Source: Dyadobacter sp. MSC1_007
GTDB taxonomy: Bacteria; Bacteroidota; Bacteroidia; Cytophagales; Spirosomataceae
Assembly: GCF_023667495.1 (NCBI RefSeq)
Contig: NZ_JAMOZL010000001.1
Location: 248,001 to 312,000, forward strand
Direction: 5' to 3'
Length of the DNA: 64,000 nt
Positions within the stretch are counted from its first letter, which is position 1, and the number at the start of each line of letters is the position of its first letter. Under the pieces are notes generated by a model, which saw only the letters and a program-made list of their open reading frames with translations, was not told the DNA's origin and did no database searches. The translations under genes and the position numbers were made by a program. Shown piece by piece: positions 34,721 to 42,939 of this stretch.

Positions 34721-36108
34721 ATAGGCTCGGCCCAAACTTCCACTCTTCTGTTCGACTTCTTCAAAGCTTCCGTCTGGTTCATGCGCTGAGGCTGCGCAGA
34801 GCCGTATCCACTTCCTTCAATGCGGTTCGAGGCAATGCCCTTCCCGATCAGATACGTTTTTACGGTTTCGACGCGCTTGTTAGACAGATCAAGGTTTTTA
34901 GTGAAATCACCAGTGTTATCGGTGTGGCCTTTCAACACTATTTTTAGATCCTGCCGTTTCTGAAAATAGGAAACGATCGAATCGAGTGCAGGAAGCGCGT
35001 CATCCTCCAAAACCTCATTGCTCTGGCTGAAATACAGGGTCGATAGGGGCGCGGAATAGGTTTCTGGTGACAGGCTGATCAGCGATTTGATTTCCTCGTG
35101 CCGGTTGTTTGTGCGCACGGTGATATTCCTCGATTGAAAGCCGTCTGCCTGTGCCGAAACGCGATAGGTTTCAAACGGTGGAAGTTCTACGGAATAAATG
35201 CCGTCGACGGTTTTGGTATGGGCTACAAGCGAATCGCTGTCCGACTTCCTGACTACCACTTCGGCATCGTTGACAGGCTTTAAATTGCGACCGTCATACA
35301 CACGGCCAGTAACCAATGACAGATTCTTATTGCGGGTTGAGGCTGGTGCGGCCGGGGCAGCTGGCTCAGGGGCTGGTTCTTCCTCCTCTTTGGCAACAGG
35401 CTCCTGGAACGTTTTCTTGATTGTCTGGTAGCTTCTTCTTACAAAAACCGGTGTCATTACCCGGTCGTAGAGCCGTATGAGGGCAACTGTGCCAGCGCTT
35501 GCTTCGTGATTGGCGATTAGATCGTCCTGAAAGAGGTTAAGCACCTGGTCGACGTCGAGCATACCTTCGATGCCCGGATCTTTGAACTCGACTTTCGAGA
35601 GACCGTTGATGTACATCTTGATCGTCTTAGTCTCAAAGTCTCTCGAATACACATAATGCACATATTGATTGGCCCTCACCGGTGCTTTCTCACTTATCGC
35701 ATAGTCGTAAAAATTCAGTTTACCGCTGTAAATGTAACTTCCGTAGTCGCTTTTGCGGTTTTTAAAGTCGAGGACGCGCTTCCAGCTATCGAGCTCGTCG
35801 AGTTTGAAATAGATTTCGACGGTGAAGGATTTGTTCAGAAAGCCTTTGGTTTCGGCATTGTTGAATTGAAGGCCGCTATTTTTCTCAAAAACATAAATCG
35901 ACCGGAAGAGGTAATCCGAACCCGGCACTTTTTCCTTGACAAATTGTCCCGGCGTGCCCAGTACCTTCAATGCAGGCCCGCCGCTTTCGATCGGATTGAG
36001 GCCGTTATTAAAGTCGTATGTCCATTGATTTTGTGAGTAGGAATGGAAAGCCAGTGTGCTCAGCAAGATCGCAGCCAACATCCGCGTCGCAATTTTTTTA
36101 CTAATCAT
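34711..36108 (-). CDS. LamG-like, regulatory-like and OmpA C-terminal domain protein
   Basis: Start ATG 36108 (465 residues) gives a signal peptide (MISKKIATRMLAAILLSTLAFHSYSQ); the longer frame has no such feature. Domain order: LamG/concanavalin-like sandwich (about 28-230), an acidic Pro/Ala-rich linker (EEEEPAPEPAAPAAPA), a carboxypeptidase-regulatory-like domain (VTGRVYDGRNLKPVNDAEVV), and an OmpA C-terminal domain (LKGHTDNTGDFTKNLDLSNK and GYGSAQP) that should bind peptidoglycan. It probably anchors the outer membrane to the wall and shows a LamG lectin-like face. Divergent from the DMT gene. Confidence 0.9.
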   Translation of the reverse strand: MISKKIATRMLAAILLSTLAFHSYSQNQWTYDFNNGLNPIESGGPALKVLGTPGQFVKEKVPGSDYLFRSIYVFEKNSGLQFNNAETKGFLNKSFTVEIYFKLDELDSWKRVLDFKNRKSDYGSYIYSGKLNFYDYAISEKAPVRANQYVHYVYSRDFETKTIKMYINGLSKVEFKDPGIEGMLDVDQVLNLFQDDLIANHEASAGTVALIRLYDRVMTPVFVRRSYQTIKKTFQEPVAKEEEEPAPEPAAPAAPASTRNKNLSLVTGRVYDGRNLKPVNDAEVVVRKSDSDSLVAHTKTVDGIYSVELPPFETYRVSAQADGFQSRNITVRTNNRHEEIKSLISLSPETYSAPLSTLYFSQSNEVLEDDALPALDSIVSYFQKRQDLKIVLKGHTDNTGDFTKNLDLSNKRVETVKTYLIGKGIASNRIEGSGYGSAQPQRMNQTEALKKSNRRVEVWAEPIKR

Positions 36109-36153
36109 ACCCAAAAATATAAAAACCGGGGCCGGAAGCCGAATTACAACTTG

Positions 36154-36161
36154 TAATTTTG
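36154..36161 (+). promoter_or_regulatory. -7 element (TAATTTTG) of the DMT transporter gene
   Basis: An exact TAnnTTTG match 21 bases before GTG 36182. It argues against the longer upstream start of that gene. Confidence 0.45.
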
Positions 36162-36181
36162 GACGATCATTCTTTTTGTGC

Positions 36182-37066
36182 GTGAAAAATCTGGGTATCG
36201 GTCTTCTCTTTTCCATCCTTTGGTCTTCGGCTTCTGTGGCAACCAAGTTTGGTGTACAATCTGCGCCTCCTTTGATACTGGCAAACGTTCGGTTCTTTAT
36301 AGCTGGTATATTGCTCCTTTGTTTTTCCTACATTTTTGCCAAAGATAAATCCTACCGGCTACCCCGGAAGAATGAGTGGCAACAATTGGCACTTTTCGGG
36401 TTCCTGAATACAACGTTGTACCTGGGGCTGTACGTGTGCGCGATGAAGTACACCGCTGCTGGCATTGGTAGCCTGGCCGTGTCCACAAATCCGCTCATTA
36501 TCGTGTTGCTTTCTTCCTGGTGGCTAAGTCGCAAGCCGAAAGCGGAGGAATGGGTAGGAATCACACTTGGAATGGCTGGCGTTGCCTTGGCGACCTATCC
36601 GCTGCTGGCCGATAGCTACACCACGGTGGGAGGCGTAACATTGCTGCTGATCAGCATGGTGGCAGTCTCAGCGGCGAGTGTGTATTATGCTACTGTGAAA
36701 TGGGAGCTGCCGAATCTGCTGATTAATGGCTGGCAGGTATTTCTGGGAGGAATTTTTCTGTTGCCCGCAACATTCATACTTAGCGATTTCAAAGCGACGG
36801 TTTGGGACGATACTTTCTGGTTTTCAGTCCTGTGGCTGAGTCTCGCGGTTTCTATTCTCGGGCTGATCTGCTGGTTTTATCTTCTTCGGATCGATACCGT
36901 TAAGGCGTCGCTATGGCTGTTCCTATGTCCGTTATTCGGCTTCTTTTTTGCATGGTGGCTTATGGATGAGCCGGTTACAGGCTACACCATCGCGGGCACA
37001 GTACTGGTTATCGGCGGCCTTTATGCAGGGCAGCGGACCAAACTGGCAAAAACGCCAAAGGTTTGA
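36182..37066 (+). CDS. EamA/DMT-family transporter
   Basis: A 294-residue inner-membrane protein with ten hydrophobic segments in two EamA repeats (first beginning GIGLLFSILWSSASVATKFG, second around VTLLLISMVAVSAASVYYAT). GTG at 36182 is chosen because a -7 element lies inside the longer frame. Drug/metabolite transporters export amino acids or other small molecules; the substrate is unknown. It diverges from the OmpA-like gene and converges with the PhzF gene 5 bases away. Confidence 0.9.
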   Translation: MKNLGIGLLFSILWSSASVATKFGVQSAPPLILANVRFFIAGILLLCFSYIFAKDKSYRLPRKNEWQQLALFGFLNTTLYLGLYVCAMKYTAAGIGSLAVSTNPLIIVLLSSWWLSRKPKAEEWVGITLGMAGVALATYPLLADSYTTVGGVTLLLISMVAVSAASVYYATVKWELPNLLINGWQVFLGGIFLLPATFILSDFKATVWDDTFWFSVLWLSLAVSILGLICWFYLLRIDTVKASLWLFLCPLFGFFFAWWLMDEPVTGYTIAGTVLVIGGLYAGQRTKLAKTPKV

Positions 37067-37071
37067 GGATG

Positions 37072-37860
37072 TCAGTCGACCAGGATTTCGCCTTTGAGAT
37101 ATAACTTAGCTTGTCCGCCGATGTACACGCGATCGCCGACGAGTTCACATTTCAGAAACCCGCCTCTTTTTGAAAGTTGCCTGGCGGTCAGCTTGGTTTT
37201 GGACAGCTTGTCAGCCCAATAGGGGATCAGCGTTGTGTGGGCTGAACCTGTTACAGGATCTTCGTCAATGCCCGATTGCGGCGCGAAAAAGCGGGAAACA
37301 AAATCAACCTCGTCGCCGGCAGCTGTAACGATAATTCCCCTGGCGGGAATGGTAGAAAGGACAATAATGTCAAAATCAAGATCTTTGACCACTTCTTCTG
37401 ATTCCACAACCACCAGATAATCGGTTTTGCCCTTGTACACTTCGACCAGCGTCGTGTTTTTAAGGCTTTCAACTAGGCCGGGAGGCGGCACGGCTATGTG
37501 GAACTGGTCTACCGGGAAGTTCAGGGTCAGCCAGTCTTCCTTGCAATCGACGGTCAGTACGCCACTTCTGGATTCAAAATCAATCGATTTTCCCTCGTAG
37601 TTCTGAATATTGAAAATAACATAAGCAGCAGCGAGCGTGGCGTGGCCGCATAGATCCACCTCCACCATCGGTGTAAACCAGCGAATATGAAAGCCAGACT
37701 CGGTTGGGACGAAGAATGCGGTTTCAGCGAGATTGTTTTCGGCGGCAATGGCAAGCATGGTTTCGTCGGGCAACCATTGTTCCAGTGGGACAACGGCCGC
37801 GGGATTTCCTCCGAACAACTTGTCTGTAAAAGCGTCGATCTGATATATGGGTAGTTTCAT
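37072..37860 (-). CDS. PhzF-family isomerase-like protein
   Basis: A 262-residue protein from ATG 37860 (MKLPIYQIDAFTDKLFGGNPAAVV), the normal PhzF start; the nine upstream codons are not conserved-looking. Catalytic Glu is in NNLAETAFFV (about 45), and CGHATLAAAYV and GIDEDPVTGSAHTTL are the two other family signatures. PhzF proteins are epimerase/isomerase-fold enzymes; only a few act in phenazine synthesis and no phz genes are near, so the substrate is unknown. Confidence 0.92.
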   Translation of the reverse strand: MKLPIYQIDAFTDKLFGGNPAAVVPLEQWLPDETMLAIAAENNLAETAFFVPTESGFHIRWFTPMVEVDLCGHATLAAAYVIFNIQNYEGKSIDFESRSGVLTVDCKEDWLTLNFPVDQFHIAVPPPGLVESLKNTTLVEVYKGKTDYLVVVESEEVVKDLDFDIIVLSTIPARGIIVTAAGDEVDFVSRFFAPQSGIDEDPVTGSAHTTLIPYWADKLSKTKLTARQLSKRGGFLKCELVGDRVYIGGQAKLYLKGEILVD

Positions 37861-37990
37861 GAAGTCGAATGGGATTGGTAACAGCAAGGTATTAAAAATA
37901 TTTTCTACTTAGGAGAAGATGCTGCGGGAAATTTTTAATATAATTTATTGGAAATGGATAAAAAGATCAAGCCCGCGATCTGCAAATTTA

Positions 37991-39541
37991 CTACCGTTTC
38001 CTGTTTTTCATGCGTAAATACACGCCGTTTGTCCAGCCGAACCCTTCCTGGATTTCGTATTCGCCGCCACTGGCAATGAGGTTGGTGTCAGACACATTGT
38101 ATTTTTCCAGCATTTTGCCGGAATGCCTGAATTCCTTATCGATCAGGCCCAGCCATTCATCGCTGAGCTCGTTGGCTGTTCGATGGAAATTGTAGTTTCG
38201 AAGCCCCTTATACACGATCCATTGTAGCGGCGCCCAGCCATTGGGCGCATCCCATTGCTGGCCTGTCCGGATCATGGTAGTCAGCAATCCGCCCGATTTG
38301 AGAAAATTGAGGCGGATATAAGCTCTCATATAATGGGAATGCGGTTTGGGGGCAAGCTTAAAGAAAAGGGGATAAGCCCCTGCAATGGTGATAGCGTTGG
38401 TGAAATCCCGCTTTTTGAAATCATAATCCATATAATAATGCCGCGATTCGTCCCAAAAATAGGTCTGAATTGCCATTGCCCGCTGTCGGGCTTTTTCCTC
38501 ATATAACAAATGCATTCTCCGATTGTCGCTGAGCAAATAGGCCTCGGCAATCGCTTTTTCGAGGTGATGGAGCAAACAATTAAGATCGATAGGCAGAATA
38601 TCAGTGGTGTGGATCGAAGCAAAATCATCGGGGTTTTCAAACCACCGACTGCTAAAATCCCAGCCAGATTCGGCCGCTGCTCGAATGTCCCTGAAAATAG
38701 TATCGGCTTGTGTCCCGTATTTCTCGGCGGCTTCTGCTGCCAATGCCACGTCCTCGCCGTACGATTCCGGTCTGGGTGTTGCTTTGTCGTCCCAATAACG
38801 GTTGAGAACGGCTCCGTTCGGTAAGTGGACGAGCCTGCGGTATGCTGTAAAAGGTTCAGGGCCGTCAGGGCCGCTATCCATCCAATAGTCATATTCCCGC
38901 TGCATTTGAGGCAGATACTTTTTTAGCGCTTTTTTTCCTATCATTTCACTATATAACCTTACCATCAGCGAGAAAAATGGCGGCTGGGAGCGGCTGAGGT
39001 AATAAGTGCGGTTGGCGGTGGGGATAAAGCCGAGGGTATCGATGAGGTAAGCAAAATTATTCAGCATGCCCTCGATCAGATCCACTCGGCCCGATTCCTT
39101 CAATCCCAACATTGTAAAATAGCTGTCCCAGTAATAGATCTCGCGGAAACGTCCGCCCGGGACCACATAAGGGAAGGGCAGGGGAATAAGCGATCCACCC
39201 CGTTCCTGGTTCTCAGGATATCTCGTGAGCACCGACCATAATCTGCCAATATGCTCAGAAGTCGGCTGGCTGGTATCCGAATGGAAATCGGACGTGATAT
39301 GCGTCGGCATCCTGAAATACCGGAGGACGAAATCTGACATCACAAACGCCGGATCATCTTTTTCCCGGTGATATTGTTCGATGATTAATACAGGATCTTC
39401 CAGCGGAATTGCGTCTGCAAATGTCTTGGAGTCTGCGAAAATGTGGCTGGATTGCACATCACGGAATAGCGTCCCATACAACTCCTCCGGGGAGATGTGG
39501 GGCTGGCCATAAGTAAATGAAGGAGCAACAAAACCGTACAA
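37991..39541 (-). CDS. Trehalase, GH37 family
   Basis: A 516-residue GH37 enzyme that splits trehalose into two glucose units. Signature 1 (PGGRFREIYYWDSY, about 128-141) and signature 2 (QWDAPNGWAPLQW, about 430) are intact, with catalytic Asp in WMDSGPDG-type and Glu in GGEYEIQEGFGWTNGV segments. The start is odd: the frame has no ATG before the conserved region, only TTG at 39541, and the first residues (LYGFVAPSFTYGQ) look like the end of a signal peptide. An in-frame stop lies 5 codons upstream. It follows the M28 peptidase gene by 41 bases on the same strand. Confidence 0.9.
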   Translation of the reverse strand: MYGFVAPSFTYGQPHISPEELYGTLFRDVQSSHIFADSKTFADAIPLEDPVLIIEQYHREKDDPAFVMSDFVLRYFRMPTHITSDFHSDTSQPTSEHIGRLWSVLTRYPENQERGGSLIPLPFPYVVPGGRFREIYYWDSYFTMLGLKESGRVDLIEGMLNNFAYLIDTLGFIPTANRTYYLSRSQPPFFSLMVRLYSEMIGKKALKKYLPQMQREYDYWMDSGPDGPEPFTAYRRLVHLPNGAVLNRYWDDKATPRPESYGEDVALAAEAAEKYGTQADTIFRDIRAAAESGWDFSSRWFENPDDFASIHTTDILPIDLNCLLHHLEKAIAEAYLLSDNRRMHLLYEEKARQRAMAIQTYFWDESRHYYMDYDFKKRDFTNAITIAGAYPLFFKLAPKPHSHYMRAYIRLNFLKSGGLLTTMIRTGQQWDAPNGWAPLQWIVYKGLRNYNFHRTANELSDEWLGLIDKEFRHSGKMLEKYNVSDTNLIASGGEYEIQEGFGWTNGVYLRMKNRKR

Positions 39542-39582
39542 AACAAACCGACTTTAAAGGGTTACGCGAGGTAAACGCAAGA

Positions 39583-40518
39583 TTATTTAACTTCTGTAAA
39601 TTTGAGTTTGGATAAAATCATAGCATTCTCTATGATTTTAATCTGGATGCCGAGGATTCCTGCTTCCGCTTCTGCGTTGATCTTTTCGGCATCATCGGTA
39701 GGCTTATGGTAATCATCGTGCCCGCCGGTATGGAAAAAGAGCACCGGAATCTGTTTGGCATAAAAAGAACCATGATCTGAACCGCCGCTTCCCGCATTAT
39801 CGGTAAAAAACTTCGTATCGCTTTTGACATCTTTGAAGATCGCGGGCCATTCGGCGCTGGTGCCATATCCGCCGATCCCTACGCCGCGGTTCGGGTCATA
39901 CCTGCCGATCATGTCCATATTAGACATAAAATTGATCTGGCTGAGTGGTAATGTCGGGTTATTGGTGAAATATCGGGAACCTACTAACCCAAGTTCTTCC
40001 GCGCCGAAAGCGATAAAAAGGAAGTTATAAGGCTCTTTTACGTCGTTTCCGGAAAAATATCGCGCCAATTCAAGCAATCCGGCCACGCCTGACGCATTGT
40101 CGTCGGCACCATTATGGATCTGTCCTTCGGGTTTATCGGCTTTCGAGCTTCCTTGTTTTCCGAGGCCAAGGTGGTCAAAATGAGCGCCTATGATGATGGT
40201 ATATTGGGCTCCGTTGTCCAGAAAGCCGATCACATTTCTAGTTTCACGAATGCTGTCCGGCACTACAATCCTTCTGATTTTGGCAGTGAAAGGCTGGTAA
40301 AAACCATTGGTGCCTTTGGGTAAAAGTCGGTACTTTTTGAATTGTTTCGCCACATATTTGGCTGCCTTCGCATTCTCTTTGCTGCCTGTTCCACGGCCTT
40401 TCATTTTGTCGGAAGCCAGATAGGCGATGTGCTTTCGGATGTTTTCGGGTGAAGGGGCTTGTCCAAAGGCTTGTAATGTAGCAAAAGCGAGGAGGAAGCT
40501 GCAAAAAAGTATTCTCAT
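39583..40518 (-). CDS. M28 family zinc peptidase, exported
   Basis: A 311-residue aminopeptidase-like protein with a signal peptide (MRILFCSFLLAFATLQAFGQ). Metal ligands and catalytic residues are visible: HFDHLG (His113), NGADDNASG (Asp139/140), AFGAEELGL (Glu174 and Glu175), NMDMIGR (Asp) and HKPTDD (His). It should remove N-terminal amino acids from peptides in the periplasm or outside. A -7 element lies 21 bases upstream. The trehalase gene follows and may be co-transcribed. Confidence 0.94.
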   Translation of the reverse strand: MRILFCSFLLAFATLQAFGQAPSPENIRKHIAYLASDKMKGRGTGSKENAKAAKYVAKQFKKYRLLPKGTNGFYQPFTAKIRRIVVPDSIRETRNVIGFLDNGAQYTIIIGAHFDHLGLGKQGSSKADKPEGQIHNGADDNASGVAGLLELARYFSGNDVKEPYNFLFIAFGAEELGLVGSRYFTNNPTLPLSQINFMSNMDMIGRYDPNRGVGIGGYGTSAEWPAIFKDVKSDTKFFTDNAGSGGSDHGSFYAKQIPVLFFHTGGHDDYHKPTDDAEKINAEAEAGILGIQIKIIENAMILSKLKFTEVK

Positions 40519-40538
40519 TTTAAAAAATAGTTAGGTGG

Positions 40539-40546
40539 CAAAGATA
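40539..40546 (-). promoter_or_regulatory. -7 element (TATCTTTG) of the M28 peptidase gene
   Basis: An exact TAnnTTTG match on the minus strand, 21 bases upstream of the ATG. Confidence 0.5.
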
Positions 40547-40597
40547 AGGGCAGCAAACGCTCCCGAAGTAGCCCGCGGGACAGAATTTTTGCTTTTG

Positions 40598-40629
40598 TTT
40601 GTATTTTCAGGCATCCGGCCTTAATATTG
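40598..40629 (+). promoter_or_regulatory. Promoter of the riboswitch-metX transcript
   Basis: TTTG (40598-40601) and TAATATTG (40622-40629, one mismatch to TAnnTTTG) with a 20-base spacer, upstream of the SAM riboswitch. Confidence 0.45.
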
Positions 40630-40661
40630 CAGCATCAATCAATTGCTCCACATAACAGCGG

Positions 40662-40774
40662 TTGATTTATAAAGAAGAGGCGAGAGAATGGGCTCAATGA
40701 ACCTCTGGCAACCTGCTACCGCGATGGAGAAAGGTGCTAATTCCCACCTAAGTTATTAGGAGATATAAAATCAA
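40662..40774 (+). promoter_or_regulatory. SAM-I (S-box) riboswitch
   Basis: The aptamer core is clear: AGAGGCGAGAGAATGGGCTC, then AATGAACCTCTGGCAACCTGC and AAGGTGCTAATTCCCACC, which match the S-box consensus for helices P2 and P3 and the SAM-binding pocket. P1 is formed by TTGATTTATA (40662-40671) with TATAAAATCAA (40764-40774, one bulged base). It precedes metX, a methionine pathway gene, so SAM excess should shut the gene off. Confidence 0.93.
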
Positions 40775-40826
40775 TTCGTGTGAACTTACAGTTAGAAATT
40801 TCCGTAAGCCGAATGGCTTTAGTCTC

Positions 40827-40875
40827 GCAGCTGCAACCGAAAACCTCTGGTCCGGTTGTTCAGTCGCCTTTTTTT
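40827..40875 (+). terminator. Expression-platform terminator of the SAM riboswitch
   Basis: CAACCG (40834-40839) pairs with CGGTTG (40853-40858); the inner ACC/GGT and the outer CTG/CAG and CG/GC pairs extend the stem, and seven T follow at 40869-40875. It lies between aptamer and gene, as needed for control by early termination. The antiterminator pairing was not resolved. Confidence 0.6.
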
Positions 40876-40936
40876 GCTTTGGCAAAACGGGCGGAGTTTG
40901 ATTAATAATTGAATTTAACCATGTGCTGTGGCACTT

Positions 40937-41989
40937 ATGCAAGCGGAACAAAAGACTTTTAAATACCCTTATCCTTACGCGCTCGAAATGGGCGGTGAAC
41001 TTCCGGGTTTTGAACTCGCATACACTACTTATGGGGAAAGAAATGCCAATGACAGCAATATCATCTGGATTTGCCACGCATTAACCGGCAGTTCCAATGC
41101 CGCCGAATGGTGGGATGGGCTAGTAGGAGAGGAAAAATATTTCGATCCGGCCAAATACTTCATCATTTGCGTCAATGTGCTGGGATCGGCATATGGTTCA
41201 ACAGGGCCGATATCTGTTAATCCTAAAACCAACCAACCTTACTACCGCGACTTTCCGACTGTTACTGTCCGGGATGTGGTGGGAACGATGGAGCTTTTGC
41301 GGCAGGAACTCGCCATCCGAAAGATCCGCCTCTGTATTGGAGGGTCGCTCGGAGGCCAGCAGGCGCTGGAATGGGCAGTTGAAAAGCCGGATCTTTGTGA
41401 AGAGCTGATCCTGATCGCTTCCAATGCACTGCATTCTCCCTGGGGCATCGCATTCAACGAATCACAGCGTATGGCTATTGAGGCTGACCCTACCTTTAAG
41501 GAAAACGATCCGGAGGCAGGCGGAATGGGCATGAGGGCGGCGAGATCGATCGCTTTGCTGTCGTACCGTAACTATGACACTTACAATTTTACGCAGGCCA
41601 GGGACAATCCCGATCAGATCGATGATTTCCGGGCTTCTTCTTACCAGAAATACCAGGGCGATAAGTTTGTGAAGCGTTTCAATGCGTTTTCATATTGGGT
41701 ATTGTCCAAAATCATGGATTCGCACAATGTAGGGCGCAACCGCGGTGGTATTGTACATGCTTTGGGGCTTGTGAAGGCCAAGACACTCGTATTGGGGATT
41801 AAATCAGACTTGCTGTTCCCGCTGTCGGAACAGCAGTTTCTGGCAAGACATATTCCCGATGCCGTATTTCAGGAAATCGATTCGCTGTACGGTCACGATG
41901 GCTTTTTGATCGAATATAAGCAGCTTACCCAGGTGATCAGGGCGTGGCAGGAGACCAACGGGCAACTGCAAATGGCCCGGATCAGCTAA
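40937..41989 (+). CDS. metX: Homoserine O-acetyltransferase
   Basis: A 350-residue alpha/beta hydrolase from ATG 40937 (GTG 40928 is also possible). It moves acetyl from acetyl-CoA to homoserine in methionine synthesis. The nucleophile is Ser137 in IGGSLGGQQALEW, with catalytic Asp in IKSDLLFPLSEQ and His in YGHDGFLIE. Earlier signatures HALTGSSNA and GSTGPISVNPKT are typical of MetX. The SAM-I riboswitch upstream confirms the methionine role. A strong hairpin overlaps its stop codon. Confidence 0.96.
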   Translation: MQAEQKTFKYPYPYALEMGGELPGFELAYTTYGERNANDSNIIWICHALTGSSNAAEWWDGLVGEEKYFDPAKYFIICVNVLGSAYGSTGPISVNPKTNQPYYRDFPTVTVRDVVGTMELLRQELAIRKIRLCIGGSLGGQQALEWAVEKPDLCEELILIASNALHSPWGIAFNESQRMAIEADPTFKENDPEAGGMGMRAARSIALLSYRNYDTYNFTQARDNPDQIDDFRASSYQKYQGDKFVKRFNAFSYWVLSKIMDSHNVGRNRGGIVHALGLVKAKTLVLGIKSDLLFPLSEQQFLARHIPDAVFQEIDSLYGHDGFLIEYKQLTQVIRAWQETNGQLQMARIS

Positions 41990-42030
41990 AAAAATAACCA
42001 ATGCGGCCGCCGCATCGGTTATTTTTTTAG
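41986..42030. terminator. Bidirectional terminator after metX
   Basis: A 14-bp outer stem (41986-41999 with 42017-42030) and a 6-bp inner stem (42001-42006 with 42010-42015), one mismatch between them, with A and T runs on the two arms. It serves metX and the convergent GDPD gene. Confidence 0.88.
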
Positions 42031-42041
42031 GTCTTCTAGTA

Positions 42042-42812
42042 TTATTTTGAAATGCTCAGCAGCAACTCAGGCTCGTTCGTAGTGATGAAATCCACATCCT
42101 TTTCGAGGAAGTATTTCAAACTCGCTTCGTCATTGACGGTCCAAACATTGGTTGTCAATTTCTTCTGACGCATTGCTGGAATGTAATCTTCGTTCTTTTT
42201 AAAAACATTGAAATGATAGTCGATGCCGTCCAGTCCGGCAGCAGCGATTTCGTCAGGTGTCTTGTCGCCCTTTAAATATTCAACGTGAGCTTTGGGAGCA
42301 AGTTGTTTTACTTTAAGGCAAACGTCGAAATCAAACGAAATGTAATCAGTGATCTTTTCAACCTTCATTTTCTTCACCAGTTCAACGCATTTGGTAGCCA
42401 ATGCCAGTGACCGTTCCTTGTTCACCGACGAAGGTTTGATTTCAAGGATCAGACGCGTTTTTTTCTGTTTTGAACCCGCTTTTAGATAAGCTTCCAGCGT
42501 TGGCAGCGATTCTCCGTTTTCCAGTTTGATCTGCAAAAGCTCCTGCGAATTGGTTTTTTCAATATGGGTACCCTTAATGGAATGATCATGGAGCACGAAC
42601 AACACCGAGTCGGCCGACATATGTACATCGAATTCGCTGCCGTAGCAACCCAATTTGATCGCATGTTCGAGCGCGCCGATGGAGTTTTCGGTAGCCCCGG
42701 TGTTTTTCCAGGCGCCGCGGTGTGCGATTACCTTATTTTTGTTTTGAGACATACCTTCAAAAGTGGTCAGGCTGAGCAATCCCACTGCGATCGCTAAAAA
42801 TACTTTTTTCAT
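42042..42812 (-). CDS. Glycerophosphodiester phosphodiesterase family protein, exported
   Basis: A 256-residue GDPD protein with a signal peptide (about 1-22). HRGAWKNTGATENS (His31, Glu) and EFDVHMSAD with HDHS provide the metal and catalytic residues. It hydrolyses glycerophosphodiesters to glycerol 3-phosphate and an alcohol in the periplasm. The gene is single, ends in the shared metX hairpin and has no transporter gene next to it. Confidence 0.92.
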   Translation of the reverse strand: MKKVFLAIAVGLLSLTTFEGMSQNKNKVIAHRGAWKNTGATENSIGALEHAIKLGCYGSEFDVHMSADSVLFVLHDHSIKGTHIEKTNSQELLQIKLENGESLPTLEAYLKAGSKQKKTRLILEIKPSSVNKERSLALATKCVELVKKMKVEKITDYISFDFDVCLKVKQLAPKAHVEYLKGDKTPDEIAAAGLDGIDYHFNVFKKNEDYIPAMRQKKLTTNVWTVNDEASLKYFLEKDVDFITTNEPELLLSISK

Positions 42813-42939
42813 GTTATTTAATTTAAACTACCTCGAAAAGACAAATTTTGATACCATTTACCCCCCATTTAAGAAGACTGGGGCGAAATTACGTCAAGTT
42901 CAGGCAGGTTGTGTTAGGTCAATATTAAGTTTGAAGCGC

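Noticed and set aside
37072-37860. Phenazine biosynthesis cluster
   Set aside because: Only a PhzF-fold gene is present; no other phz genes flank it, and most PhzF relatives are not in phenazine synthesis.
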